NCBI GenBank assembly: GCA_963788305.1
Contig: CAWBGK010000011.1
Coordinates: 124,001-188,000, forward strand
Reading direction: 5' to 3'
Source: UTCFX2 sp963788305
GTDB taxonomy: Bacteria > Chloroflexota > Anaerolineae > Anaerolineales > UBA4823
Length of the DNA stretch: 64,000 nt
Shown here: positions 54,060 through 62,993 of the stretch, in pieces
Layout of the letters: each line of letters begins with the position of its first letter
Numbering within the stretch: the first letter of the stretch is position 1
The notes under the pieces: generated by a model
Told to the model about the DNA's origin: nothing
What the model saw: only the letters and a program-made list of their open reading frames with translations
Databases searched by the model: none
Position numbers and translations under genes: made by a program

Positions 54060-54328
54060 AGCCTGCACAAATCTAATTGTATGTATCTGGATCAGACGCT
54101 ACTGAATGAACCGAACCGCAGGTTGATTTTTGTATGCTTTTGAAATTTGAGGGGATGATGAATCACGGGATTGAAGTTGATTGATTGCGTACCACGCACC
54201 ATCCTCCCTATTCGCCACACCGCATCGCTTCGATCCTTTTGCCAACATCATTTCCCCAATTCTCCGCTCAAAAATAAATTTCGACCAAGAATAATAAAAA
54301 ATTAATCGGGATTTGCGGTTCTCGTATC
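54060..54328. other. intergenic stretch after the split membrane-peptidase gene
   Basis: An AT-rich region of about 270 bases. I see no gene, strong hairpin or repeat. It probably contains the promoter of the FHA/peptidase genes. Confidence 0.45.
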
Positions 54329-54379
54329 ATGATTGCATTTGCCTGCTTCCTGCAATTTTTCAGTAAAATATTACTGCGG

Positions 54380-54529
54380 ATGTTGAATCTGGAGGACTGG
54401 CAGGAAATTCATCGAAGCTTATCGATCCTGGTTCAGAATTATTCACATTTACACGATTTTAGCCCCGATTTTTATAATGATTTGGGAGCTGCTGAAAAGC
54501 AGATTGAAAAGTTGAAGAATGGTGAATAG
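54380..54529 (+). CDS. small hypothetical protein upstream of the FHA gene
   Basis: From the ATG at 54380 the frame gives about 49 residues (MLNLEDWQEIHRSLSILVQN, then FSPDFYNDLGAAEKQIEKLK); an upstream start at 54329 would add 17 hydrophobic residues. It is predicted helical and acidic. The TAG overlaps the ATG of the FHA gene by 11 bases, suggesting coupling. I do not recognise the family. Confidence 0.5.
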   Translation: MLNLEDWQEIHRSLSILVQNYSHLHDFSPDFYNDLGAAEKQIEKLKNGE

Positions 54530-55906
54530 TAAGCAAAATATGGATAGTGACTTGCTGCCTGAGCAACGAGAACTTGGGGATCAAATTCGACAACATCATT
54601 ACTGCTTATTAATCCTGTTCGAAGTCCGCCGAGGTAAGCGGATTCTGGAAATGAGAGAGGATTCTTTCCATGTCGGAAGAAATGAGAGCAAATGTGCCGT
54701 TGCCCTCGATCCTCTTGATCGCTCAGCATCTCGAGAACACTTTCTCATTGAAAATCGCTCGGGTCAAAACTATCTTAATAACATGAGCAGCAATGGTACG
54801 TTCATCAATGGTGAGAAAGTATGCAGTAAAGGAAGACGCTAATATCACGGAGATATAATCGAGGCTGGAAATTCCGAGTTGAGATTTCTGCTGCCGAAGA
54901 AAATCGATTTGACAGTCCATCAGCTCATAGAAGATGGAATGAAGAGTGAAACGCTTGAGCCAGCATATTCCGTCCAATGCTATGCATTGGCATTGCGAGA
55001 AGAGCCTGCCAATATTCAATGTGCAGCTCGCTTGCTTTCTCTTTTGATCCAACAGGAACGTTATGAGGAGATAGTCACTGGAGGTATTTACTTCGAAATG
55101 CAGTATATGTTGCAGCTTGCATATGATCCGCGAATTGCCATTCCACTCACAAAAGCATTCATCAAATTGGGTGATTTCTCTGCTGCCATGGATATCATTG
55201 AACTTGTAGGTGGACAAGATGCCAATATCGAATTAGAACTGCTTTCCAAAGAAATAGGGCGACAGACAGGAGGTCATTTGCTAAGTACAACCATCGACGA
55301 GCCCGCAGATCCGCCGTTCTTCCAGCGCGATACTCTCAGGGTCTATGTTGATGAGGGAGTGGATTTCCAGGATTTACGATACGTCGAATGATACTATAAA
55401 TACATACGTCAGAGGATTGACCCATTATTTAGCGGACCGATTGTCGGAGTTGCAGAATTCCACATCACCATTCGAGATCAGCTTTTTACACAGTCGCAGC
55501 CAGGGCAATCCGAGATTCTTGGCTACTACAGCCCATCAAGCCGAAGGATTTTTATCAGACCATGAAGATGGAAACAGATAAATGCAAAGGACGAGAACTT
55601 CCACATAACGCTTTCACATGAATATGTTCATTTGCGAGTACATGAAGCTTGCGGATCTGTGCTTCCGCCGAAATGGTACAACGAAGGCCTCGCCCAACTA
55701 TTTGCAGAATCGAGTCAGATCACAGATACAACTTTACGTTATCTTGTCCCAACAAAGTATTGCGAGTTCAACAAATTTATGGATGAATATTTCTCCCCTG
55801 CTTTGGGTGATCCCACCTGGGCATACATACAGAGTCTTTCAATGCTACGTTATCTAGCTAATAAATTCGGTAATAATGCATTGATATCGGTTTTATTCAC
55901 AATGGG

Positions 55907-57312
55907 GTTAGTGTAAACTCTTTTCTGTAAAATTATCCGCCCAGAGCGGTAGGTCTGGTGTATCCTTCGAGAAGCTTCCGACTTCAACTAAGGAGTGACA
56001 CCATGACCTACCAAGGCGATTTTACCTTACCAACCGAGTTGCTAGAGCAAATTGCTGCAAATGGCTTTGACCAGCTGCCGGAATTGATCCGTGTAGTGGT
56101 CAATGCCGCCATGCAAGCAGAGCGCCAGCAGTATCTCGGGGCCGCACCTTACCAACATACCCCTGATCGGCAGGATCAGGCCAACGGCTACAAACCGAAA
56201 ACGGTCAAGACCCGGATAGGACAAATCACGTTCGATGTACCACAGGTACGCGAAGGTGGTTTCTACCCCGAAGCGCTTGAGAAAGGCCTTCGCAGTGAAC
56301 GAGCGCTCACCATGACGCTGGCCGAGATGTATATCCAGGGCGTTTCAACCCGCAAGGTGACCGCAATCATGGAACGGCTCTGCGGTACTTCGGTTTCGTC
56401 CACCCAGGTAAGCAAGGCAATTGCCTTGCTGGATCAGACCCTGGAAGCCTGGCGTCAAAGGCCTCTTTGTGAGTGTCCCTATGTCGTGATCGATGCTCGC
56501 TATGAAAAAGTACGTCAGGACGGTCAGGTCCGGGATGCAGCCATTCTGATGGCCAGCGGCATAGATCTGAATGGTAAAAGGCACCTTTTGGGGGTCTCAG
56601 CCTCACTGGGCGAGCATGAGATCCACTGGCGGACCTTTATGGAAAGCCTGGTAGCCAGGGGACTGAGAGGCGTGCAGCTCATCACGAGCGATGATCACAC
56701 CGGCTTGAAGGCTGCTCGAATGGCAGTTTTCGGTGGTGTGCCCTGGCAGCGATGTCAATTTCACTTGCAGCAAAATGCCAGCGCTTATGTGCCTCGCCGA
56801 TCCATGCTCCCTGAAGTGGCCGCCGATATCCGGGCGATCTTCAACGCCCCAGACCGCATATCTGCTGAAGCTTACTTGGTAAAAGCCGTTAAGAAGTATA
56901 AAAATACTGCTTCGAGATTGGCTGCCTGGCTGGAAGCGAACATCCCAGAAGGTCTGACTGTATTTGCCTTCCCAGCCGCTCACCGGCGCCTGGTCCGGAC
57001 CACAAATGGGTTGGAGCGAATAAGCCGGGAGGTGCATCGCCGAACTCGAGTGGTGGGTATCTTTCCGAACGAAGCGGCCTGCTTGCGTTTGGTCAGTGCC
57101 ATTCTGATGGAGATAGACGATGCGTGGCAAGTGGGTCGGCTGTATCTGAGCTTTGAAGTGAATGAGCCGCCGTCGTAGCCGTAGGGGTTGTGGAAAAGTG
57201 GGAAAATCGGAGATTTATCCACTTTTCCACAACCAGGTTCTTCAGTTTGTAAGGTTCTTTAACATCTTTTGAAGGAAACCAGATCAATTTACAGAAAAAT
57301 GCTTGCACAATC
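55907..57312 (+). mobile_element. IS256 family element with 8-bp target duplication
   Basis: The inverted ends read inward GTTAGTGTAAACTCTTTTCT (left) and GATTGTGCAAGCATTTTTCT (right), each followed by GTAAA. The 8-bp direct repeat ACAATGGG flanks the element at 55899-55906 and 57313-57320. Its length is 1406 bases. The insertion splits the FHA/peptidase gene in frame. Confidence 0.92.
56003..57178 (+). CDS. IS256 family transposase (mutator type)
   Basis: The start is ATG 56003 behind AAGGAGTG, giving 391 residues. The DDE residues lie in CPYVVIDARYEKVRQDG, GVQLITSDDHTGLKAA and RTTNGLERISREVHRRTRVV; PWQRCQFHLQQNA is the C/D(2)H-type motif of the family. The gene is uninterrupted, so this IS may still be active. 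A ClpC/DnaK partner is not needed; it acts alone on its own ends. Confidence 0.95.
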   Translation: MTYQGDFTLPTELLEQIAANGFDQLPELIRVVVNAAMQAERQQYLGAAPYQHTPDRQDQANGYKPKTVKTRIGQITFDVPQVREGGFYPEALEKGLRSERALTMTLAEMYIQGVSTRKVTAIMERLCGTSVSSTQVSKAIALLDQTLEAWRQRPLCECPYVVIDARYEKVRQDGQVRDAAILMASGIDLNGKRHLLGVSASLGEHEIHWRTFMESLVARGLRGVQLITSDDHTGLKAARMAVFGGVPWQRCQFHLQQNASAYVPRRSMLPEVAADIRAIFNAPDRISAEAYLVKAVKKYKNTASRLAAWLEANIPEGLTVFAFPAAHRRLVRTTNGLERISREVHRRTRVVGIFPNEAACLRLVSAILMEIDDAWQVGRLYLSFEVNEPPS

Positions 57313-57424
57313 ACAATGGGTAAGACTGGCAAACCTTTTAATAATTCTTTCTATGAGCATTTTAATACATCCATAAATGATTTTGAGAGGCAATGGCGTG
57401 AAATGCTAGGTATTTGAATAGTTT

Positions 57425-57453
57425 GTGTACACTCTTTTTGGGAAAATTATTAA
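57425..57453 (+). mobile_element. solo IS256-like terminal sequence (remnant)
   Basis: GTGTACACTCTTTTTGGGAA followed by AATTATTAACC resembles the left end of the intact IS256 (GTGTAAACTCTTTTCTGTAA, AATTATCC). It lies 8 bases after the end of the split peptidase gene. No transposase frame follows, so it looks like a leftover of an earlier related insertion. Confidence 0.4.
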
Positions 57454-57672
57454 CCTAAAATTGGATTGACACCATTTGACCGATACAATCTCGGGTAATG
57501 GATAAAAAGAACTCAAAACACCAGGGTTGAAGCAGTCTCGCCGTGATGAGATTTTGGATAAAATGCAACAATTACTATAGAATGTAAACAAAGACGCATA
57601 GGCTGATAAGTATTTTGCCCTTTTCAAACATTCCCAGAGAAGCCCTCATTGTAACTAAAAAGAAATGTATTA

Positions 57673-57819
57673 ATGCAAATGGAATTGATTATTTTGATCC
57701 TTTCTGTTTTTCTGGGTCTGATTATTTTTTTCTTTAACTTCATCCTGATAATTGCATTGACCTGCCCGGATTACCCCTGTTGGCGGATTTGTTTAATCTG
57801 CGCTTTTCATAGCAAGTAG
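57673..57819 (+). CDS. small membrane peptide (48 residues), tentative
   Basis: ATG 57673 opens a 48-codon frame with one long hydrophobic helix (MELIILILSVFLGLIIFFF and following IALT) and a Cys-rich end (CPDYPCWRICLIC). No strong ribosome site is seen. It precedes the HEAT-repeat gene by about 60 bases. It may be a real small membrane protein or a chance frame. Confidence 0.3.
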   Translation: MQMELIILILSVFLGLIIFFFNFILIIALTCPDYPCWRICLICAFHSK

Positions 57820-57877
57820 TAAAATATAATTAACAGGAAACCAGGTGAAAACAAGCGTTTATTTATCAGGGGAGGCG

Positions 57878-59584
57878 ATGATGTTTGACTGGTTACGAAA
57901 ATTGAGGCGCTCCAAACAACCAGAACCTCAACCACTGGAAACCATGCCCCCGGATCAGAAGCGGGTGGTCAAACCTGCCGGTTTTGAAACCGACCAGCGG
58001 TCTACTCCGATCCAAAATACACCTGAAATACAAGCACCTGTCATCGTGCGCGGGCAATATTGGATGAACACTACCGAGACCCGTTGGGAATTTTCGCCTG
58101 AACAGGTAATCGTCCATGATGACAGCATCGAAGGTTTGATCAAAATGCTCGGACGAATCGAAAGAGGAGAGATTCGTCGGTCTGCAGCCGAAACCCTGGG
58201 GATGCGGGGACATGCTGCGACTCCAGCAATACCAGCATTGGTCCTTGCAGCGGTGGATATAGATAAATCGGTTCGTGAAGAGGCGCTGTGTGCGCTGAAG
58301 AAGATCGATCCAGCCTGGCCAAAGAATCCCAATACGCTTAAGATCCTCCCGAGCCTGGTGCTGGCGTTGAAAAGCCAGTCATCCCTGGTACCCGAAGCAG
58401 CATCCCGGCTGCTGAATTTGATCGGTCCATCTGCCGTACCTGACCTTGTTGAATCGCTTGCGACTTCGGATGATAGAATAGATAAAATTTTTAATATCCG
58501 GGTTCTGGCTCGGTATGGATCTGATGCAGCAGAAGCTGTGCCAGAATTATCCCGTGCGCTGGGCAGCCAATACATTCAGGAGCGTCTTGCTGCGGCCGAT
58601 GCGCTTATAAAGATCGGGCCGGCGTCTGTAGACGCTATCCCGGCGCTTATCGTGGGCCTGTCCGACCAGTTTTTAGATGGCCGCTTGGCGATGGTGACTT
58701 GCTTGGCTAACCTCGGGGAAGCAGCTGAGCCGTCTGCTCCAGCCATTGTATTGCTTTTGGCTGATAAAGAGGATAAGGTCCGCCAGGCTGCAGCAACTGC
58801 ACTAGAAAAAATAGGGTCAAATTCGATCCCTGTACTCATTGAATTCCTCCAGATGCGGGACTTGAAACGGTTAAATGCCCGGTACACCTCGATGGAGAAT
58901 ATCTCATTCTGGGCTACGAAGCCAGCGCCTGATATCATGATTACAGATATGCAAAAAGCTTGGAGAAACCTGAGCTGGTGGATCAGCGATATAATTGGCG
59001 ATTTGAACAGGCTGGAATATGCACTGTTAGCCGCGATGGCTGTCTTGGGAAAATTCGGGTCGGCTGCTGAAGCAGCAACTCCAACCATCACCCAGGCGTT
59101 GGCAGATCCAAACCCTGGCATCAAATTGGCTGCAGTTCATGCACTTGGTCAGATCGGACCTAAAGCAATAAGCGCTATTCCAGACCTGATCCACCTGATG
59201 ACCGATTATGACAGACCAACCCTGGTAGCAGTGAAAGCCGCTTTGGAGAATATCGATGTGAATTGGAGGTTGGATCCCGCCGTTCCCGACCTGGTTGCAA
59301 CTCTCGTCACACGGTTAAATAACCCGGATAGTTTAGGAAAACTGGCTGTGCAGACGCTCATATTGATTGGTGCTCCAGCAGTTCCTACTTTAATCGATGT
59401 CTTGCGTAATGGCAATATACCTGCCAGCGAAAATTCTGCTTTTGCTCTGGGTCAGATTGGGAAAGATGCCAAAAAAGCCATTCCTGCGCTGACCGAAATG
59501 TTGGGGAATGAAAATCGCCGGGTTCAAACTGAAGCAGCCAATGCGTTGCAACGTATCAATAGTGCGGTTGCCTGCCCAGATTAA
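57878..59584 (+). CDS. HEAT-repeat protein
   Basis: The start is one of two adjacent ATGs (57878 or 57881) behind GGGGAGG, giving about 568 residues. A positively charged N-terminus (MFDWLRKLRRSKQPEP) and a linker lead to about ten HEAT/PBS-lyase-type repeats with the recurring pattern AVPALxxxLxDxxxxVRxxAxxALxxIG (for example IPALVLAAVDIDKSVREEAL, VPELSRALGSQYIQERLAAA and AIPALTEMLGNENRRVQTEA). HEAT solenoids scaffold protein contacts; no catalytic domain is present. It follows the FHA/peptidase gene on the same strand and has similar codon style in its first part. Confidence 0.88.
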   Translation: MMFDWLRKLRRSKQPEPQPLETMPPDQKRVVKPAGFETDQRSTPIQNTPEIQAPVIVRGQYWMNTTETRWEFSPEQVIVHDDSIEGLIKMLGRIERGEIRRSAAETLGMRGHAATPAIPALVLAAVDIDKSVREEALCALKKIDPAWPKNPNTLKILPSLVLALKSQSSLVPEAASRLLNLIGPSAVPDLVESLATSDDRIDKIFNIRVLARYGSDAAEAVPELSRALGSQYIQERLAAADALIKIGPASVDAIPALIVGLSDQFLDGRLAMVTCLANLGEAAEPSAPAIVLLLADKEDKVRQAAATALEKIGSNSIPVLIEFLQMRDLKRLNARYTSMENISFWATKPAPDIMITDMQKAWRNLSWWISDIIGDLNRLEYALLAAMAVLGKFGSAAEAATPTITQALADPNPGIKLAAVHALGQIGPKAISAIPDLIHLMTDYDRPTLVAVKAALENIDVNWRLDPAVPDLVATLVTRLNNPDSLGKLAVQTLILIGAPAVPTLIDVLRNGNIPASENSAFALGQIGKDAKKAIPALTEMLGNENRRVQTEAANALQRINSAVACPD

Positions 59585-59771
59585 CGCTTTTTTTCGAGCG
59601 TGTAGCTTTTTGATAGATGTCGCTCCATTCTAAAAATACCTGCATCGCTTCCAAATCCAGCGGCCCTTTTTAGTATGATGACAAATTTCACTCCAGCGTT
59701 CGGAACAACTCGGGCATCTTCCCAACTGACGACAAGCATCTGAAGAGATTTACTGCGCTCATGCTTCAAGA

Positions 59772-59804
59772 CTTACAGATCGTGGACATTATGGTAACAT
59801 TTGG
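59772..59804 (+). promoter_or_regulatory. CarH-like 11-bp direct repeats upstream of the phytoene synthase gene
   Basis: Three consecutive 11-base units, CTTACAGATCG, TGGACATTATG and GTAACATTTGG, all have ACA at positions 4-6. The middle one differs from the second carH-operator unit (TGGACATTCTG) at one base. A CATAAT -10-like box follows at 59808-59813, about 22 bases before the ATG. Confidence 0.5.
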
Positions 59805-59834
59805 GGGCATAATAAAAATAAAAAGATCATATCA

Positions 59835-60797
59835 ATGTGGACAAATCTTACAGAATCCGATCCTGAACGTTCAGATCTTGACAGCTATCGCCTGGCAGCC
59901 GCGATCACGAAAAAAGGGAGCAGCCAGACCTACTGGACCATCCGGCTCTTAGCCGACCGAAAATTGATCCCGGACGCCTTCCGGGCTTACGCCTACTTCC
60001 GTTGGGCGGATGATCAGATCGATTTGCAGAGCATCCCGCAAACCGAGAAGTTCGCCTTCCTTGAGCGCCAGCAGGGGCTGCTGGCCGCCTGCTGCCTGCG
60101 CCAGCCGCCCGGTCCGGTCAGCCCCGAAGAACAAATTCTGGTGGACCTGGTTCAAAACGACCCTGAAATCAAAAGCGGTCTGCAGGTCTATCTGAACAAC
60201 ATGATGTCCATCCTGGCGTTCGATCTGGAGCGCCGCGGGCGTCTGATTTCACGCTCCGAGCTGGTCAGATATTCGTTTCTGCTGTCGACCGCAGTTACCG
60301 AAGCGCTGCACTATTTTATCGGCCACGGCTGCGCGGCCCCCCGCACCAAAACACGCTATCAGGCCGTCTGCGGAGCACACATTGTCCACATGCTCCGAGA
60401 TGCGCAGGAGGATGCCGGTCTCGGCTATTACAATATCCCGCGTGAAATCATCCTCGCGAACAACCTGTCCTTGACGGACTTCAGCAGCCCAGCCTATCTG
60501 GCATGGGTTGCCAGCCGGGTCCGCTATGCCCGGCTCTATTTAAATGCAGGTCGTATATATATCTCCCAGGTAAAAAACCTCCGCTGCCGGCTGGCAGGAT
60601 ACGCCTACACTGCCCGTTTTGAATGGGTGCTTCACCTGATCGAGCGAGACCAATATCGCCTTCGCAGCGCTTACCCGGAGCGAAAATCCCTTGCTGCCGG
60701 GTTTTGGATGACCTGGAGGACGATTTCTTCTCTCCTTGTTCCTCGAAGGACCGGCTTTTCCAGGCTCGATACACCCCATTCAACTGTACAGGAATAA
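59835..60797 (+). CDS. crtB: squalene/phytoene synthase family protein
   Basis: The 320-residue protein has the two Asp-rich motifs of head-to-head prenyl synthases: YFRWADDQID near residue 55 and MLRDAQEDAGLGYYNIPREI near 190. Phytoene synthase is favoured because a CrtI-like desaturase gene follows at once; squalene synthase is the alternative. It joins two C20 (or C15) diphosphates at the membrane surface. The C-terminus and stop codon fall in a 15-bp tandem repeat. CarH-like repeats upstream suggest light induction. Confidence 0.85.
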   Translation: MWTNLTESDPERSDLDSYRLAAAITKKGSSQTYWTIRLLADRKLIPDAFRAYAYFRWADDQIDLQSIPQTEKFAFLERQQGLLAACCLRQPPGPVSPEEQILVDLVQNDPEIKSGLQVYLNNMMSILAFDLERRGRLISRSELVRYSFLLSTAVTEALHYFIGHGCAAPRTKTRYQAVCGAHIVHMLRDAQEDAGLGYYNIPREIILANNLSLTDFSSPAYLAWVASRVRYARLYLNAGRIYISQVKNLRCRLAGYAYTARFEWVLHLIERDQYRLRSAYPERKSLAAGFWMTWRTISSLLVPRRTGFSRLDTPHSTVQE

Positions 60798-60843
60798 ACT
60801 GTACAGGAATAAACCGTACAGGAATAAACCGTCCAGGATTAAA
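60784..60843 (+). repeat. 15-bp tandem repeat, four copies, between the carotenoid genes
   Basis: CTGTACAGGAATAAA is repeated twice exactly, then CCGTACAGGAATAAA and CCGTCCAGGATTAAA, ending 1 base before the crtI ATG. The first copy contains the crtB stop codon; each copy carries a purine ribosome-site-like CAGGA. Copy number could change both the spacing and the translation of crtI. Confidence 0.92.
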
Positions 60844-60844
60844 C

Positions 60845-62334
60845 ATGCCAAAATCAAAGTCAATAATTGTGATCGGCGCAGGTGTCGCCGGGATCGTCGC
60901 CGCGATCCATTTAAGCCGAAGCGGACACCGCGTCGTCATCCTCGAGAAAAACAACAATCCAGGTGGGCGCTGTGATCAGTTCACCCGAGCCGGGCACACC
61001 TTCGACACTGGGCCAACCCTGATGGTGATGCCTCTGCTGTATGAAGCCGAATTTGCAGCCCTGGGGGTGAAGATGGGCGAAGTCCTCGATCTCCAGCGCG
61101 TTGATCCGACCTACCGCCTCGTCTTCGACGACGGCAGCCAGCTGGAGCTCACATCCGATCGGGTTCACCTCCGCAGCCAGATGGAATCCATCGAGCCGGG
61201 AAGTTTTCAGGGCCTCCAGCGCTACCTCAGCGAAGGGAGCCGTCACTACGAATTAGGCCTGCCAAAGCTCGTCAGCCGGGATTTCCGCAAAGCAAGTGAC
61301 TTCTTTTCATTCGGCAACCTCCCCCTGGTGGCTCAGTTGAAACCGTTTGTGAACCACTACGCCAGCATGTCTTCCTACTTCACCAGCCCTCGCCTGAAAT
61401 CAGCCTTCACTTTTCAAGATGTCTATATGGGGCTCAGTCCGTTCAATGCCCCGGCGACCTTTTCGTTGATGCCCTACTCAGAGCTCGCCCATGGCGTCTG
61501 GTACCCCCGGGGCGGCATGTACCGCATCGTGGAAGCGCTCGTCGAGCTTGCCCGGGCTGCCGGGGTGGAGTTGACCTTAAATCAAGAGGTCCGCCAGATA
61601 ATATGTGAGGACGGTCGCGCCAGGGGCGTCCTGCTCGAGGACGGTCAGTCGCCTGGATGCGGATGTCGTCCTCGCAAACGCCGACCTGCCTTACGTGTAC
61701 CAGAACCTGATCCCAGAGGATAACCTTGCCGAGGCCATGTCCCGCAAGCGCTACTCCTGCTCGGTCGTGAGCTTCTTCTGGGGGATCGATCGCCAGTACG
61801 AAACGCTTGGTCCTCACACCCTTTTTCTTGCTGATGATTACGAACAAAATTTCAAAAGCATCGACCGCGACCTGGACCTGCCCGCAAATCCAAGCCTGTA
61901 TGTCCACGCCCCGGTCCGACTCGACCCGCGCATGGCCCCGCCCGGCGAGGACACCCTGATCGCCGTCGTACCGGTTGGGCACCTGGCAGGCGAAAATCAG
62001 CAGGATTGGATTGCGATCCGAGAAGGTGCGCGCCGCCATGTATTTCGCCGCCTGTCTGCCGTCGGGATCACCGACCTCGAAACACACATCAAATTCGAGA
62101 CCAGCTTTACCCCGCTCTCCTGGCAAAAACGCTACAATTTAGTCAAAGGCGCCACCCATGGCCTCAGCCACAACCTGATGCAGCTGGCCTATTTTCGCCC
62201 GTCCAACCGTCATCGCCGCTATCAAAAATCTGTACTTTGCCGGTGCCAGCACCCACCCGGGCACGGGCCTGCCGACGGTCATGGTCTCCGGTCGTCTGGC
62301 CGCCGCCCGCATCCTCGACGAGCTTCCGCAATGA
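60845..62334 (+). CDS. crtI: phytoene desaturase (CrtI)-like FAD protein (two frameshifts)
   Basis: The start ATG 60845 gives PKSKSIIVIGAGVAGIVAAI, NNPGGRCDQFTRAGHTFDTG and later MYRIVEALVELARAAGVELT, the CrtI FAD and substrate motifs. After a frame change near 61640 it continues DADVVLANADLPYVYQNLIP and SFTPLSWQKRYNLVKGATHG. After another near 62225 it ends NLYFAGASTHPGTGLPTVMV and LAAARILDELPQ, the C-terminal FAD signature. The joined protein is about 495 residues. It introduces double bonds into phytoene or a related isoprenoid, in series with the synthase. Confidence 0.9.
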
Positions 62335-62429
62335 TGATCTGGAAACAGCGCGACGAATCATCATTTCACCCACCAGCATCTTTTTTCTTCGCGCCCTTCG
62401 CGTTCTTCGCGGTTTAATCTTTCTGGAGA

Positions 62430-62912
62430 TTACCCCCCTAACGCTTTCTCCATCACCAGCGCGTTCTCGCCGTCCTGGTAATACTTCTCCCAGATCCCGG
62501 CCTGCTGATATCCTGCCGTCTTGTAGAGTTGAATCGCCCCAAGGTTCGAAGGCCGCACGCACAGCCTCACGCTCGGCGTGTGCAGCCGCTCCTCGCACGC
62601 CTTCAGCAGCATCATCCCGATCCCGCGCCTGCGGTATTCCGGCAGCACGCCGATCGTCGCGATCCAGGCCTGGTCCTGCCTGGAGCGCAAGTCCCCGGCG
62701 ACGAAACCCACCATCTCCTCGCCTGCTACTGCCTTAAGTCGCACGATGTTGGGCAGCGTCAGCACTCCCACCAGGTCGAGCAGCGGCCAGGCATCCTGTG
62801 GAAAGCAGGCCCCTTCCATCCGCCGCAAAGCGCTTAAATCGCGCCAGGTAGCCAGCTGGACTTTAACCTGGCTACCTGGCAGATCGAGATCATCTGAGTT
62901 CATCAAAAGCAA
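62430..62912 (-). CDS. GNAT family N-acetyltransferase (RimI-like)
   Basis: The 160-residue protein has the acetyl-CoA-binding motif IATIGVLPEYRRRGIGMMLL (R/QxxGxG/A) near residues 85-104, and LCVRPSNLGAIQLYKTAGYQ, the C-terminal RimI-type motif. It acetylates an N-terminus or a small amine. ATG at 62912 or 62903 are both possible. It converges on the crtI gene and lies about 80 bases downstream of the slipin gene. Confidence 0.88.
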   Translation of the reverse strand: MLLMNSDDLDLPGSQVKVQLATWRDLSALRRMEGACFPQDAWPLLDLVGVLTLPNIVRLKAVAGEEMVGFVAGDLRSRQDQAWIATIGVLPEYRRRGIGMMLLKACEERLHTPSVRLCVRPSNLGAIQLYKTAGYQQAGIWEKYYQDGENALVMEKALGG

Positions 62913-62993
62913 TGGTACCCCGAAACCAATGATTAAGAATACAGCAAGCCGCCAGCTTGTTCGCTGTTCGGGTATGCCCTTCTGCAGGCTCCG

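Larger units (their letters stand above)
54519..57417 (+). pseudogene. FHA-domain protein with peptidase MA-like HEYVH domain, split by IS256 and decayed
   Basis: The FHA domain has FHVGRNESKC, SASREHFLIE and NMSSNGTFING, the phosphothreonine-binding loops. An in-frame TAA at 54840-54842 interrupts it before YHGDIIEAGNSELRFLLPKK. A helical TPR-like part follows (about 54900-55250). After two frame changes near 55385 and 55585 comes NFHITLSHEYVHLRVHEACG, a gluzincin HExxH, with KWYNEGLAQLFAE supplying the distal Glu. The reading frame enters IS256 at 55907. Without the IS and one copy of ACAATGGG it continues KTGKPFNNSFYEHF and RQWREMLGI to a TGA at 57415-57417. The role is unknown. Confidence 0.8.
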
